54,132 bases of DNA from Candidatus Brocadia sp. (GCA_013360945.1 JABWAQ010000010.1:1-54132); one strand, 5' to 3'. Numbered from the stretch's first letter, positions 7,095 to 16,329 are shown. Program-made: numbers and translations. The notes: a model not told the origin generated them from the sequence alone.

Positions 7095-9149
7095 TCAAGG
7101 ATATTTTTGGCTATCAAATACCTCCGGGAGGATATCAATAGCAATATTTCTCAGGTAATTAATTGTTTTATCAGGATCGTCAAATTGGCAAGCTGTTTCC
7201 GCTATCTCTTTTGCTCTTTCAAAGGTGATCGACCGGATAATTTTTTTTATTTCGGGGATAATCATGGCGGGTGCCACGCTGAACTCGGTAAGTCCCAATC
7301 CCATAAGGAGTGCGGTATATTCAATCTCACTGCCCATTTGCCCGCATATGCCAACAGGGATGTTGTTTTCTTCGGCAGCCTTTATTGCGAATTTCAAAAG
7401 TCTTAGGATGGCAGGGTGTACGGGACAATATAAATAAGCCACTCGTTCATTATTTCTATCAACAGCCAAAGAATATTGGATGAGATCATTGGTGCCAATA
7501 CTAAAGAAATCGCACTCTTTTGCTAAGGTATCTGCAATCATAACAGCGGAGGGGACTTCAAGCATGACTCCTATGTTAATGTTCTTATTAAAGGGGATGT
7601 TTTCCTTATCTAATTCTTCCATGGTTTCAAAAACCATCTGTTTTGCACGCCGCAGTTCTTGAAGAGAAGAGACCAGAGGAAATAAGATTTTCACATTACC
7701 CAAAGCAGAAGCCCTTAAAATTGCCCGGAGTTGTATTTTAAATATAGATGGATTTTCAAAACAATAACGAATAGAACGGCATCCCAAAAATGGGTTTCCT
7801 TCTTTTCTGTCATCCAAATAATCAAATTTATCAGCGCCAAGATCAAGCGTTCTGATGATAATAGGCTTGTCCTTTAATTCCCGAACGACAGTAGTATACG
7901 CCTCTAAATGTTCATCTTCCGTTGGAGGTCTGGGTGCGCCCAAATAAAGAAATTCCGTTCTGTAAAGTCCTATCCCCTCGGCGCCGTATTTTACATTTAT
8001 ATTGATTTCTTTTGGGAATTCGATATTGCCGAAAATGGAAATATGTTTGCCGTCCCTCGTTGTTGACGGTTGATCTTTAAGTTCGGTGGCTAATTTTTCT
8101 TCAAAGACGTGGATGCTCTTGACCTTGCTTTGGTATGCTGCCAATGTTTCATTGTCTGGTCTAACGACAACAATGCCGTTATTCCCGTCTATGATTATTG
8201 TGTCACCCCCAAAGACGTCTGCGGTAATTGTACCGAGTCCCACCACGGCAGGTATGCCTAATGCGCGGGCAACGATGGCGGTATGAGATGTTCTTCCACC
8301 CACATCAGTGGCAAATCCTTTAACTTTTTCCGTATCAAGCGAGGCCGTTTGGGAGGGGGTAAGGTCATGCGCAATCAGTATCACCTCTTCGGCCAGATTT
8401 TTAAGCTCTTCCCTCTTTTCACCCAGTAAATTTCTAAGAAGCCGTCGTTCAATATCAAAAATGTCACTGACCCTTTCTGCCAGATAAGAGTCGTGAACGT
8501 CTTGAAATTTTCTTATGTAAACACGCAGGGCCAAAGATACTGCAAATTCTGGCGTAAAATTGGTTTTCTTTATTTTCTCAATTATTTCATTTTTGAGGCG
8601 GACGTCTTGCAATACCATCCGGTGGGTACCAAAGATTGAGCCAATCTCGGAGCCTAAATTTTCGGAAACGGCCTGTTCTAAAGCATGAATTTCTTTTTTT
8701 GAATCTTCGATGGCCTTTTCAAGCCTGTAGATTTCACTCTCGACTTCCTCTTTCCTTATAATATGGCGGGGAATGCGGTATCCTTCACTCTCAAACATAA
8801 ATGCCTCACGGATGACTACCCCGGGAGAGACTGCGATCCCCTTTCGGATTTCCATAAATTCCTCTTCAAACTTACTTTTTACTAACCCTTCCAAGGCATC
8901 CAGTGCCTCTGCTGCATCAGTTCCTTTTGCGCTAATGATTATTTCCGTGCCATTCTCTGCACCGAGCGTTAAGAGTTCAATGATGCTTTTGCCATCGACC
9001 TCTTTATTCTTTGTTTTTATCCGGACTTCAGAAGCATATTTATTGGCAATTTCTGCAAATTTGGTAGCAGGGCGTGCGTGCATCCCATTGGAATTCGAGA
9101 TCTTCACCTTCCGTTCTAATAATTTAGAATTTTTAACGTACGTATCCAT
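7095..9149 (-). CDS. ptsI: HPr-Enzyme I fusion (phosphoenolpyruvate-protein phosphotransferase)
   Basis: A 684-residue fusion that takes phosphate from PEP and passes it to EIIA proteins. Residues 14-100 are an HPr domain with the phospho-acceptor His24 (NGMHARPAT) and Ser55, which aligns with the regulatory Ser46 of HPr (KSIIELLTLGA). Residues 100-684 are Enzyme I: the phospho-His289 in GGRTSHTAIVAR, the PEP-binding TIM barrel (GIGLYRTEFL, KPIIIRTLDLGADK) and the C-terminal GICGQ with the catalytic Cys. All active residues are present. The EIIA-Ntr gene lies 105 bases upstream and no PTS permease is in the window, so a regulatory role is inferred. Confidence 0.93.
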   Translation of the reverse strand: MDTYVKNSKLLERKVKISNSNGMHARPATKFAEIANKYASEVRIKTKNKEVDGKSIIELLTLGAENGTEIIISAKGTDAAEALDALEGLVKSKFEEEFMEIRKGIAVSPGVVIREAFMFESEGYRIPRHIIRKEEVESEIYRLEKAIEDSKKEIHALEQAVSENLGSEIGSIFGTHRMVLQDVRLKNEIIEKIKKTNFTPEFAVSLALRVYIRKFQDVHDSYLAERVSDIFDIERRLLRNLLGEKREELKNLAEEVILIAHDLTPSQTASLDTEKVKGFATDVGGRTSHTAIVARALGIPAVVGLGTITADVFGGDTIIIDGNNGIVVVRPDNETLAAYQSKVKSIHVFEEKLATELKDQPSTTRDGKHISIFGNIEFPKEININVKYGAEGIGLYRTEFLYLGAPRPPTEDEHLEAYTTVVRELKDKPIIIRTLDLGADKFDYLDDRKEGNPFLGCRSIRYCFENPSIFKIQLRAILRASALGNVKILFPLVSSLQELRRAKQMVFETMEELDKENIPFNKNINIGVMLEVPSAVMIADTLAKECDFFSIGTNDLIQYSLAVDRNNERVAYLYCPVHPAILRLLKFAIKAAEENNIPVGICGQMGSEIEYTALLMGLGLTEFSVAPAMIIPEIKKIIRSITFERAKEIAETACQFDDPDKTINYLRNIAIDILPEVFDSQKYP

Positions 9150-9254
9150 GCTTATCCTATTATCAGGGGATTATAAATTCCTATTTCTAACTGCTATCTG
9201 TTGGCGGCATACCGCATCTTTTTATGTGATAGTTATGCTGCACTAAGATATTAA

Positions 9255-9725
9255 CTAAACCTGAACGCCATCAACTTCCTTTAATATCTCAATCATGCCG
9301 TCTTTACCTTTCGCCTCACGCATAAAGCGGCGGAAGTCATTATCTCTTATAACGGTGGATATTCTTTCCAGTGCAGCAAGATGCGAACCTGCTGAATCAT
9401 TTGGTGAAAGCAAGAGGAAAAAGAGATGTACAGGCTCCCCGTCTAAGGCATTAAAGTCAACGCCTTGCGTTGACCGCGCAATCGTCCCGATTATCTTTTT
9501 TATACAATCATGCTTTGTGTGAGGGACGGCTACACCCTTCCCTATCCCGGTACTTCCCAATTCTTCCCTTTTCATGAGGGATTTAATGACGCTTTCAACA
9601 TCCTTATTACTAATTTTTTGTGCATCTTTCAGCGAGTACAGCATCTCTCTAATCACGGCCTCTTTTCCAGAGGCTTTGATTTCTATGATAATAGCGTCCT
9701 CCACAATAAAATCAGTTAATTTCAT
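9255..9725 (-). CDS. ptsN: PTS EIIA (nitrogen-regulatory PtsN type)
   Basis: Phospho-acceptor domain of the fructose/mannitol EIIA family, 156 residues, single domain. The active histidine is His69 in GVAVPHTKHDCIKK; the flanking GxGIAxPH pattern and the later LFFLLLSPNDSAGSHLAAL segment (family: LLxPxxxxxxHLxxLAxIs) match PtsN. Start at 9725 (MKLTDFIVEDAIII) is typical. It is placed between hpf and the HPr-EI fusion, echoing the rpoN-hpf-ptsN clusters of other bacteria, though rpoN is absent here. Likely phosphorylated by the downstream HPr-EI protein and signals carbon/nitrogen or K+ status. Confidence 0.9.
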   Translation of the reverse strand: MKLTDFIVEDAIIIEIKASGKEAVIREMLYSLKDAQKISNKDVESVIKSLMKREELGSTGIGKGVAVPHTKHDCIKKIIGTIARSTQGVDFNALDGEPVHLFFLLLSPNDSAGSHLAALERISTVIRDNDFRRFMREAKGKDGMIEILKEVDGVQV

Positions 9726-9760
9726 GTTTTAGAATTCCTCCAAACGAATTGTTTTTCCCA

Positions 9761-10120
9761 TTATGTTTCTGGTACGCCTTCGAAACCTCCCATTTCTGTC
9801 GTAGCAGGCTTTTTTCTGCGGACAATCCTTGATTGGATTTTACCCTTATGTTTTTTTAACTGGGCCTCGATCTTATCTACTACAAGGTCAATTGCCCGGT
9901 ACATGTCAGGATTCGATACCTGCGCAACGAGCGTAGGTCCTCTCGAAATGGAAACAATCATTTCAACAATGTGGCTATTGTCACCTCCAATATCTAGGGT
10001 AATTTGTATCTGTAAAATCCACTCAAAAAATTTTTTTATTTTTTCCGCCTTGTTTACTGCATAATTTTTAATAGCATCCGTTATGTTCAAATGCCGCGCA
10101 ACAATGGTGATGTTTTCCAA
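9761..10120 (-). CDS. hpf: Ribosome hibernation-promoting factor, short form
   Basis: HPF/YfiA-family protein of 119 residues. It has the beta-alpha-beta-beta-beta-alpha core: MENITIVARHLNITDAIKNYAVNKAEKIKKFF, IQITLDIGGDNSHIVEMIVSI, and MYRAIDLVVDKIEAQLKKHKGKIQ with the basic KxKR-like tail (RIVRRKK). It lacks the C-terminal dimerisation domain of long HPF, so it would bind 30S in the manner of the short forms. It is 35 bases upstream of ptsN. Confidence 0.93.
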   Translation of the reverse strand: MENITIVARHLNITDAIKNYAVNKAEKIKKFFEWILQIQITLDIGGDNSHIVEMIVSISRGPTLVAQVSNPDMYRAIDLVVDKIEAQLKKHKGKIQSRIVRRKKPATTEMGGFEGVPET

Positions 10121-10207
10121 GGAAGTATCCTTTCATGAAAAGGTAAAAGTTTCTCAACATCTAGAAAATCTCAATTTTACTTATTATAAAATTATCAGTC
10201 AAGGAAA

Positions 10208-10975
10208 TTAAAATCGGCATAGCTGGCCTGGATGCTTTGCACTTGCCAGGATGAGCAAATGAACAGACTTGGCACCGGCTTCTTTCAGCTTTTTGGAACA
10301 CTCCGATGCAGTTACTCCCGTAGTTAATACATCATCTACCAGCAATATCTTTTTTCCTTTGAATGATTGTGGATGGTTCACAAAAAATGCATTGTGGATA
10401 TTTGCCTGCCGCTGACCTTTTGAAAGGTGGGTCTGTGACGCAGTGTTTTTAATACGACAGAGGTTGTTTGTCGATAGAGGTTTTGAAAAATGCCTTTGGA
10501 TTCCCCGCGATAAAAGTTCGGATTGATTGAAACCCCGATGCATTTTTTTTAACCAATGAAGAGGTACCGGTACGATGACATCAACATTCGGAACGATCTC
10601 GTTCAGGTTCTCATGGGTTAGTAGAATATCATGCAGAAGACTGAAGAGGAATTTTTGCCGGGCATATTTAAATTTGTGTATCAATGTTTTCATAACTCCA
10701 TCATAATAGGTAACGGGCGTCAGGGTGTTGAAAGGGAGATATTTTCCCTTGCATGCCGTACAACCTTCTTTTGCTAACGAGTTAGTGTGGGGTCCCAGGA
10801 CAGCGCCGCATCGGAGACAATAAGGATGATGAATGTAGCGGATCTTTTTTTTACAAACGTCACAAATATAAAGTTCGTACGAATTGTTTAAATTGCGGTT
10901 GCAATGCAGACAGGATCGGCAATAAAAGATGTCTAAAAAGGCATGTAAGTATTCATGCATACTTAAGATGCTCAT
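10208..10975 (-). CDS. comF: ComF-family phosphoribosyltransferase-like protein
   Basis: 255-residue ComF/GntX homologue: an N-terminal double zinc-finger (CRSCLHC, CDVCKKK, CLRCG, CTACKG) followed by a PRTase-like domain with the PRPP loop ILLVDDVLTTGVTASEC near residues 210-226. Members are linked to DNA uptake or unknown salvage roles; the exact substrate is not known. The start is uncertain: the ATG at 10975 lies inside the dispersed hairpin repeat (10959-11089), and the ATG at 10960 lies at its edge; no Shine-Dalgarno precedes either. The repeat has probably replaced the native 5' region. The gene precedes hpf with an 87-base gap. Confidence 0.85.
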   Translation of the reverse strand: MSILSMHEYLHAFLDIFYCRSCLHCNRNLNNSYELYICDVCKKKIRYIHHPYCLRCGAVLGPHTNSLAKEGCTACKGKYLPFNTLTPVTYYDGVMKTLIHKFKYARQKFLFSLLHDILLTHENLNEIVPNVDVIVPVPLHWLKKMHRGFNQSELLSRGIQRHFSKPLSTNNLCRIKNTASQTHLSKGQRQANIHNAFFVNHPQSFKGKKILLVDDVLTTGVTASECSKKLKEAGAKSVHLLILASAKHPGQLCRF

Positions 10976-11089
10976 AAAATATGTATTTTACATTGTTAAT
11001 AGGGTGGCACGGACAAGCATCGCTTGTCCGTGCCACCCGTCGTCAGATTATGGCGACTAGGTATCAGGTTTATTAATCACAAATTGTGA
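10959..11089. repeat. Dispersed hairpin repeat, copy 1
   Basis: About 131 bp, largely matching 47127-47246. The core is a perfect 17-bp inverted repeat (11002-11018 with 11022-11038; arm starts gggtggcacggacaagc) with a 3-base loop. The conserved flanks are atgctcataaaatatg..ttttacattg on the left and cagattatgg..gtttattaatcacaaa on the right. It has no coding capacity and is MITE/REP-like. It abuts and overlaps the 5' end of comF. The rest of the comF-lptF/G gap (to 11182) shows nothing recognisable. Confidence 0.85.
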
Positions 11090-11182
11090 GCCTCTTGAGT
11101 ACATAACCATGTCGGATTCCTCATTGGAATATCAGCAACATATTTCGTAAGGGCGAACAGCCGTTCCACCCTACTGCATGTT

Positions 11183-12256
11183 TTACATGTTCATCATATC
11201 AAAAAATAATAATCCTACAGGCCCAAAAATGACGATGGGTAACCAAGCAGCTAATATGGGATGGATCAGTCCTGTATTGCCGAGGTTCGAACAGATAAAA
11301 GACAATGCATAAAAAATACCGCAGATCAGGACGCACAGACCAACGCGCAAAAATAGATTTCTACTTAATCTCTCAAATCCAACTACGATGGGTATGCCGA
11401 GCAAGAGTAACACAAAGTGAGTAAGGGTATAGGCAATCCTGGAATGAAAGAGTACGCTGTTTCTTGGGTTGTCGGGTTCGCTTTTACACAATTCCTTCAA
11501 CTGCGTAAAATTTAATAAACTGGGATCGAGCTTTATTTCCCCCAAATCCATGGGAGTTATCGTGGACTGAAACTCCAAACTGTCAATTTGTTGCATGGGT
11601 GCAATCCACTTCCCCTGTTCATTATAGGTATGTTTTATTACCTTAGTAAGTAACCAGGTATTATTGCCCAACCATCTGCCTTCGTCCGCGCTGATGGTGA
11701 ATTTCTTTTTTCTGTTTTCATACCGGGCAAGGATGAATACCGACTGCATATTTTGTGTTTTATTATTATATTTCCAAATACGAACCAACGTGTTATTTTC
11801 CTTATCGTCTAAAAGGAGATTTTTTTGGATATTATCACCGAAGGAGGCCTGTCGTAAGGTTTCTAACCTTTCCGCAAACCTTGGGATAATCCATTCCTGG
11901 TCTCCAAAAGAGGCAAAGGACATAAATACGGTAACGATAAAAATAGGGAGTAATATCCGGTACAACGAAATGCCGGCGACCTGCATAGCCAGTATTTCGC
12001 GATTTTTAGATAGTCTTACAAGGACCAGACACACGGCTATCAAAGTGATGGCTGGAAAAAATTGAAAAATAATTACCGGAAAAAGATACACATAGTAACG
12101 TAGTCCTGTGCTCAGGGCTTCACCACCCATCTCTATAAATTCTCCCAGTTTTTGAAGGAGATCGACAATGATGTAAATTCCTGAAATGATGAGGAGGCAC
12201 ATGAAAAACGTAGGGATAAAGGCCTTTAGTATATAGCTGTCAAGTCTTGAAAACAT
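11183..12256 (-). CDS. LptF/LptG-type lipopolysaccharide export permease
   Basis: YjgP/YjgQ-family inner-membrane protein of 357 residues, half of the permease that pulls lipopolysaccharide from the inner membrane for export. Expected topology is visible: three membrane helices in residues 10-120, a periplasmic beta-jellyroll (about 130-265) and three C-terminal helices from about 270 (FVLLLLGIPIVVGF onward). The motif SKNREILAMQVAGISLYRIL is the coupling-helix signature. LptF and LptG cannot be separated from sequence alone. It overlaps folK by 17 bases at the end of the rSAM-prcB-folK operon. It supports an outer membrane containing LPS. Confidence 0.9.
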   Translation of the reverse strand: MFSRLDSYILKAFIPTFFMCLLIISGIYIIVDLLQKLGEFIEMGGEALSTGLRYYVYLFPVIIFQFFPAITLIAVCLVLVRLSKNREILAMQVAGISLYRILLPIFIVTVFMSFASFGDQEWIIPRFAERLETLRQASFGDNIQKNLLLDDKENNTLVRIWKYNNKTQNMQSVFILARYENRKKKFTISADEGRWLGNNTWLLTKVIKHTYNEQGKWIAPMQQIDSLEFQSTITPMDLGEIKLDPSLLNFTQLKELCKSEPDNPRNSVLFHSRIAYTLTHFVLLLLGIPIVVGFERLSRNLFLRVGLCVLICGIFYALSFICSNLGNTGLIHPILAAWLPIVIFGPVGLLFFDMMNM

Positions 12257-12764
12257 ACTTTTGTGTCACAATCGCCAAGGAAGTTTGAAGTTCATTATAT
12301 AATTGAAGGATCGTTTTTTTTAAGACAGGATGAACACGGTTTGGCGCAATCTCAACCAGTGGCTCCAAAACAAATAGCCGTGTATGCATCAAGGGGTGAG
12401 GTATTTTCAGTTGATCATCATCAACGATTTCATCACCGTAGAGCAAGATATCAATATCAATGGTTCTGGGTCCCCATTTTACCGTGCGTACCCTACCCAT
12501 GAGAGTTTCGATGTGTTGAAACCGTCCGATCAATTGATGGGGAGATAGATTTGTTTTGACGCCAAGGACGGCATTCAAAAACATCGGCTGTGGAGGCCCG
12601 CCTACAGGCGCTGTTTCGTAAAAGCGTGAAAGTCTTAAAGGCTGTATCCCCTTAATGGCGGTAATATGGTCATAGGCAGAAAGCAGATATTTTGACCTGT
12701 CTCCCATATTTGAGCCTAGACCAATATAAACGGGATTACAAAGGGCATTGTTAGTTACAATCAT
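12240..12764 (-). CDS. folK: HPPK: 2-amino-4-hydroxy-6-hydroxymethyldihydropteridine diphosphokinase
   Basis: Transfers pyrophosphate from ATP to 6-hydroxymethyl-dihydropterin in folate synthesis. Signatures: VYIGLGSNMGDR at the N-terminus, SRFYETAPVGGPPQPMFLNA, and the active-site GPRTIDIDILLYGDE with the two metal-binding aspartates, then IPHPLMHTRLFVLEPL. The preferred start is the ATG at 12764, with gaggag upstream; an in-frame ATG at 12776 directly abuts that site and would leave it too close. It overlaps prcB by 14 bases and lptF/G by 17. It supplies tetrahydrofolate used by Fhs, encoded at 52194. Confidence 0.93.
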   Translation of the reverse strand: MIVTNNALCNPVYIGLGSNMGDRSKYLLSAYDHITAIKGIQPLRLSRFYETAPVGGPPQPMFLNAVLGVKTNLSPHQLIGRFQHIETLMGRVRTVKWGPRTIDIDILLYGDEIVDDDQLKIPHPLMHTRLFVLEPLVEIAPNRVHPVLKKTILQLYNELQTSLAIVTQKYVFKT

Positions 12765-13239
12765 GGATGATAACATCTCCTCGAAATCTAACAGTTCGTG
12801 ATTTTTCTGTCTTGATTATATGGTAGGGGGTTGTAATCACGGGTATGCATATACAATTATTACCAGGTACAGTTTCTTTGTAGAACACGACAAATTGCCC
12901 GGCAAATCTTCCAGAAGAATCTTTTGAGATTCCATCAATATCTATTCTATAACAACCCTCAGGTCTTGCACCCAACATAATTGCCACTACCATATCATTG
13001 CGGAAATTTACTGATGGCGGTTCTGTGTTTCCTGAGTGTTCTTTCCAAAAGGCAGTCCATTCCCTTTTGTTATAAAGTATTAAATTCGTAGCAGATGTGA
13101 TATAAGATGATGTTCCCTGATCAATGGTTTCGAAAGGAACGGATGATAGGTCTTGTGCATTGACAGGTAAATTAAAAGCGATAAAGAATGTGAAACAGGT
13201 AATTACTATGTACTTTGGCAATCTATGAACTGAGTCCAT
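12751..13239 (-). CDS. Secreted PrcB-like protein
   Basis: 162-residue exported protein. The first 29 residues form a signal peptide (basic N-region, hydrophobic YIVITCFTFFIAFNLPV core, likely cut after VNA). The mature part has the PrcB C-terminal domain pattern: LYNKREWTAFWKEHSG, VNFRNDMVVAIMLGARPEGCY, and the late CICIPVITTPYHIIKTEKS strand. In spirochaetes PrcB binds the PrtP protease; elsewhere the function is unknown. Preceded by agggaaaaag 5 bases before the ATG. It starts 8 bases after the radical SAM gene and overlaps folK. Confidence 0.75.
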   Translation of the reverse strand: MDSVHRLPKYIVITCFTFFIAFNLPVNAQDLSSVPFETIDQGTSSYITSATNLILYNKREWTAFWKEHSGNTEPPSVNFRNDMVVAIMLGARPEGCYRIDIDGISKDSSGRFAGQFVVFYKETVPGNNCICIPVITTPYHIIKTEKSRTVRFRGDVIIHDCN

Positions 13240-13247
13240 CTTTTTCC

Positions 13248-15098
13248 CTAAACTGCTATCTTACAAAAATTCTTCGACCGTGCACAACTCCCGCATTCCG
13301 GACATTCAGCGGTACGGCAATCAGGGGTAATTTCTTCGGTAAAAGATTTTTGTCTTTCCCTCATAAGAAACGACTTTGCCACACCACAACTGATGTTGTC
13401 CCAGGGGAAGACCTCATGATCCTCTCTTTGGCGGTGGACATAAAATGTCCAATCTATTCCCACCTTTTGAAACGCAGCCATCCATTTTTCAAAATGGAAA
13501 TGTTCCTCCCATGCATCAAATTTGCACCCATTCTGCCATGCCTGATAAATCACTTTTCCTAATCTCCGGTCACCACGGGCGAATATGCCTTCCAGAATAC
13601 TGCGTTCGGCGTTGTGGAATTTGACATGAATGCATTTTCTCCGGATTCGATCAAATAATTTATTTCGGATCTCTTTTATCCGCTGGATAGTAACCATCGG
13701 GTGCCATTGGAAAGGGGTGTGTGCCTTGGGCACAAAGGGCGCTATGCTGATATTGACGCGTCCGAAAGAGCCGCTTATGTCCCTTTTCAAGTCGGAGATA
13801 TTATAGGCAAGCCTTGCAATAGCATCGATGTCGTCATCCGTCTCTGTGGGGAGACCAACCATAAAATAGAGCTTTACCAGATTCCAGCCCTGCCTGAATG
13901 CCTCTCCGATACCCTTATAGAGGTCTTCGTCGGTAATATTTTTGTTAATGATTTTTCTCAGCGATTGCGTTGCTGCCTCAGGTGCAAGAGTAAGTCCTGA
14001 CTTGCGAACGGTGTTAAGCATGGAAGGCAAAAGGACCAGTTGTTCGTTTATCCGCAAAGACGGGAAGGAGGTGTTTACATACCGTGGACTAAAGATGCGG
14101 TTCATCTGTTCCATCAGCTGTTTTAAGAACGGGTAGTCGCTAATAGAGAGGGATGCAAGCGATATTTCGTTATGCCCCGTATGCGCGTAACAAAGTTCCA
14201 CAAGGTTCAGGATATTTTCTACGGTACGGGGGCGGGTGGGCCGCTTGCTCATACCGGCCTGACAAAACCGGCATCCTTGCGTGCACCCGCGCATGACCTC
14301 TATCGTGATACGGTCGTGGATCGTTTTTACATAAGGCACAATAGGCCTGGTTGGGCAATAAGTCTTGTTTAAATCCTTCACCGAGGCGGATCGTACGGTT
14401 AATGGCAGACCAGATATCCCTGGTCGTATTTCTTTTACGGTATTGTCCTGATGGTAAGTGACTTCATAGAAAGATGGCGCATAGGCATTTTCCAGGTTTT
14501 GGGCAATAGAAATAATCTTTTCTTTGCGGGAGAGGTTTTTCTGTTTTGTGTCTTTACATAATTCAATGAGTTGTGGCAGGCTTTCCTCCCCGTCTCCCAC
14601 AAGAAAGATATCGATAAAATCCGACAGCGGTTCAGGGGCGATAGCGGATGGCCCTCCTGCGATAATCAGCGGGTCTGTTTCACGGCGTTCGGATGCCATA
14701 ATAGGAATTTCCGAGAGATCCAGCATATTTAAGATATTGGTGTACGATAGTTCATATTGGAGTGAAAAACCTATTATGTCGAATTCTCTCAAAGGTGTAT
14801 AAGTCTCAAGGGAAAAGAGCGGGATATTGTGCTTCCTCATGAGTGATTCCATATCATCTAAAGGCGCAAACACCCTCTCGCAGACAGTATCCTTGCGCTC
14901 ATTGAGCAGCCCATAAAGAATCTGGATGCCAAGGTGGGACATACCAATACTATACGTGTCAGGGAATGCTAATGCGATCTTAATATCGGCATAGGTGTGC
15001 GTCTTAACAACGGAATTCCATTCTCCACCGATATATTGCCCGGGCATTTCTACTAATGGCAGTATATTTTCTTTTACAAACAGTTTTAAGGCATTCAT
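13248..15098 (-). CDS. TIGR03960-family B12-binding radical SAM protein
   Basis: 616-residue protein with an N-terminal B12-binding-like domain (about 30-190: IALAFPDTYSIGMSHLGIQI, IIAGGPSAIAPEPLSDFID) followed by a radical SAM domain with CTQGCRFCQAG (CX3CX2C) near residue 270, binding the 4Fe-4S cluster. The C-terminal cysteine-rich tail CRTAECPECGSCARSKNFC may hold another cluster. It matches the TIGR03960 family, normally fused or adjacent to TIGR03936; here the partner is at 6387-7013. Their substrate is not established. It leads the prcB-folK-lptF/G operon. The 250 bases between it and the exporter genes show no gene. Confidence 0.9.
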   Translation of the reverse strand: MNALKLFVKENILPLVEMPGQYIGGEWNSVVKTHTYADIKIALAFPDTYSIGMSHLGIQILYGLLNERKDTVCERVFAPLDDMESLMRKHNIPLFSLETYTPLREFDIIGFSLQYELSYTNILNMLDLSEIPIMASERRETDPLIIAGGPSAIAPEPLSDFIDIFLVGDGEESLPQLIELCKDTKQKNLSRKEKIISIAQNLENAYAPSFYEVTYHQDNTVKEIRPGISGLPLTVRSASVKDLNKTYCPTRPIVPYVKTIHDRITIEVMRGCTQGCRFCQAGMSKRPTRPRTVENILNLVELCYAHTGHNEISLASLSISDYPFLKQLMEQMNRIFSPRYVNTSFPSLRINEQLVLLPSMLNTVRKSGLTLAPEAATQSLRKIINKNITDEDLYKGIGEAFRQGWNLVKLYFMVGLPTETDDDIDAIARLAYNISDLKRDISGSFGRVNISIAPFVPKAHTPFQWHPMVTIQRIKEIRNKLFDRIRRKCIHVKFHNAERSILEGIFARGDRRLGKVIYQAWQNGCKFDAWEEHFHFEKWMAAFQKVGIDWTFYVHRQREDHEVFPWDNISCGVAKSFLMRERQKSFTEEITPDCRTAECPECGSCARSKNFCKIAV

Positions 15099-15348
15099 GT
15101 TCTAATGATAATATGAAATCTGATATTAAGCAAGCGTTGTTTCGTTTTGCCATTTATCCGGGGTATGTGCTTTGTGATATGGAACTTGAGATCATGGAAT
15201 TACTGCGATGTCGGGTTGTCCGGGGTATAGATTTCTATATGAAGATTTTCATTTTATTCAGGCGGTTTTTCGGCATGGTGGATTGATCGAGATCGAATCC
15301 ATCCTTCCGGGAAATAGTATTGACGGATTCGGCGTAAAAAACAACGCC

Positions 15349-16329
15349 TTAATCCGTCCCGCGTGTAGTGTGCGGCGTTGCACCGGGAGGTGTAATGCGT
15401 TCATGTGCCTCAATGAATACATCCATCTGTTGACCTGCGAAGATCGGCAGATTGCTATGCACTATGCTATAGATAACCTGGAGCACCCGCGTGTCAACGC
15501 GCTCGGTGCTGTCGCCGGTAAGCGATTTTTTGGGAACTACATACGGCTCGAAGCGTACGAATTTCAGGGGTGTGTTAATCTCGCGGTTGCCGCGCAGAAA
15601 GGCCACTGCCTGGGCTTCCGGGCGCACCCGCCATGCATCGTTCTCGTCTACATCAACACGGACGTTCAAGGGTTCTATATTGCCAAAGAGCATGAGTGGC
15701 GTTTGAGTGACACCGGCGGGGGCGAACTCCCCAAGATGGATTTTTGACTGCAAAATTTTACCATTACCCGGCGCTCGTGCGATAATCCGGCCAAGGTTGG
15801 TCTCTGTCTCTTTCACTTGTGCTTGTGCGGAAGCAACCTCTGCTCTGGCCTGGGCAAGTTTTGCCCAGGCAGTTTGTACTGCATAGCGGCGCCTGTCCGT
15901 TTCATCAGTGCTAATGACCTTTTTGTATGACAAGATTTCGGCCTTGGCCAATTGATCTTTCAAATCATTCAGTTGCGCCTTTTCCACCCCGACAGTTGCC
16001 TTGGCCACCCTCAGCGCCGCCCGTCGTGTTGCCAGTTGTGCCTTTAAGTCACGGTCATCGATCTTGAACAAGGGATCGCCGGCCTTGACCTTACTGCCAG
16101 CGGAGACGTAGATTTCAGAGACAACGCCGGGAACAAGTGTGCCAATGGCGATATTTTCCGTATTTGATTCCACAATACCAGCGCCAGCCACCGATGATCT
16201 GAAGGGTGGTGAACTCGGTTCCACAACCGGCAGAGACGGCGGTGTGGACTTACTGCCTTTAACAACGGTCATCACGGCGAACCCGATGCCAAGAACCGCC
16301 AGGATAGGAAGCAGGTATTTAATTATCAT
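15349..16329 (-). CDS. HlyD/DevB-type periplasmic efflux adaptor
   Basis: Membrane-fusion protein (326 residues) of an ABC exporter. One N-terminal membrane anchor (YLLPILAVLGIGFAVMTVV, residues 4-22), then a biotinyl-lipoyl half-motif (GTLVPGVVSEIYVSAGSKVKAGDPLFKIDD), a long coiled coil (about 95-180: LATRRAALRVAKATVGVEKAQ... VASAQAQVKETETNL), a second lipoyl half (ARAPGNGKILQSKIHLGEF) and a beta barrel. It bridges the inner-membrane pump to an outer-membrane channel. Its ATG overlaps the ATPase stop in an ATGA junction, so the three exporter genes form one operon. Confidence 0.9.
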   Translation of the reverse strand: MIIKYLLPILAVLGIGFAVMTVVKGSKSTPPSLPVVEPSSPPFRSSVAGAGIVESNTENIAIGTLVPGVVSEIYVSAGSKVKAGDPLFKIDDRDLKAQLATRRAALRVAKATVGVEKAQLNDLKDQLAKAEILSYKKVISTDETDRRRYAVQTAWAKLAQARAEVASAQAQVKETETNLGRIIARAPGNGKILQSKIHLGEFAPAGVTQTPLMLFGNIEPLNVRVDVDENDAWRVRPEAQAVAFLRGNREINTPLKFVRFEPYVVPKKSLTGDSTERVDTRVLQVIYSIVHSNLPIFAGQQMDVFIEAHERITPPGATPHTTRGTD

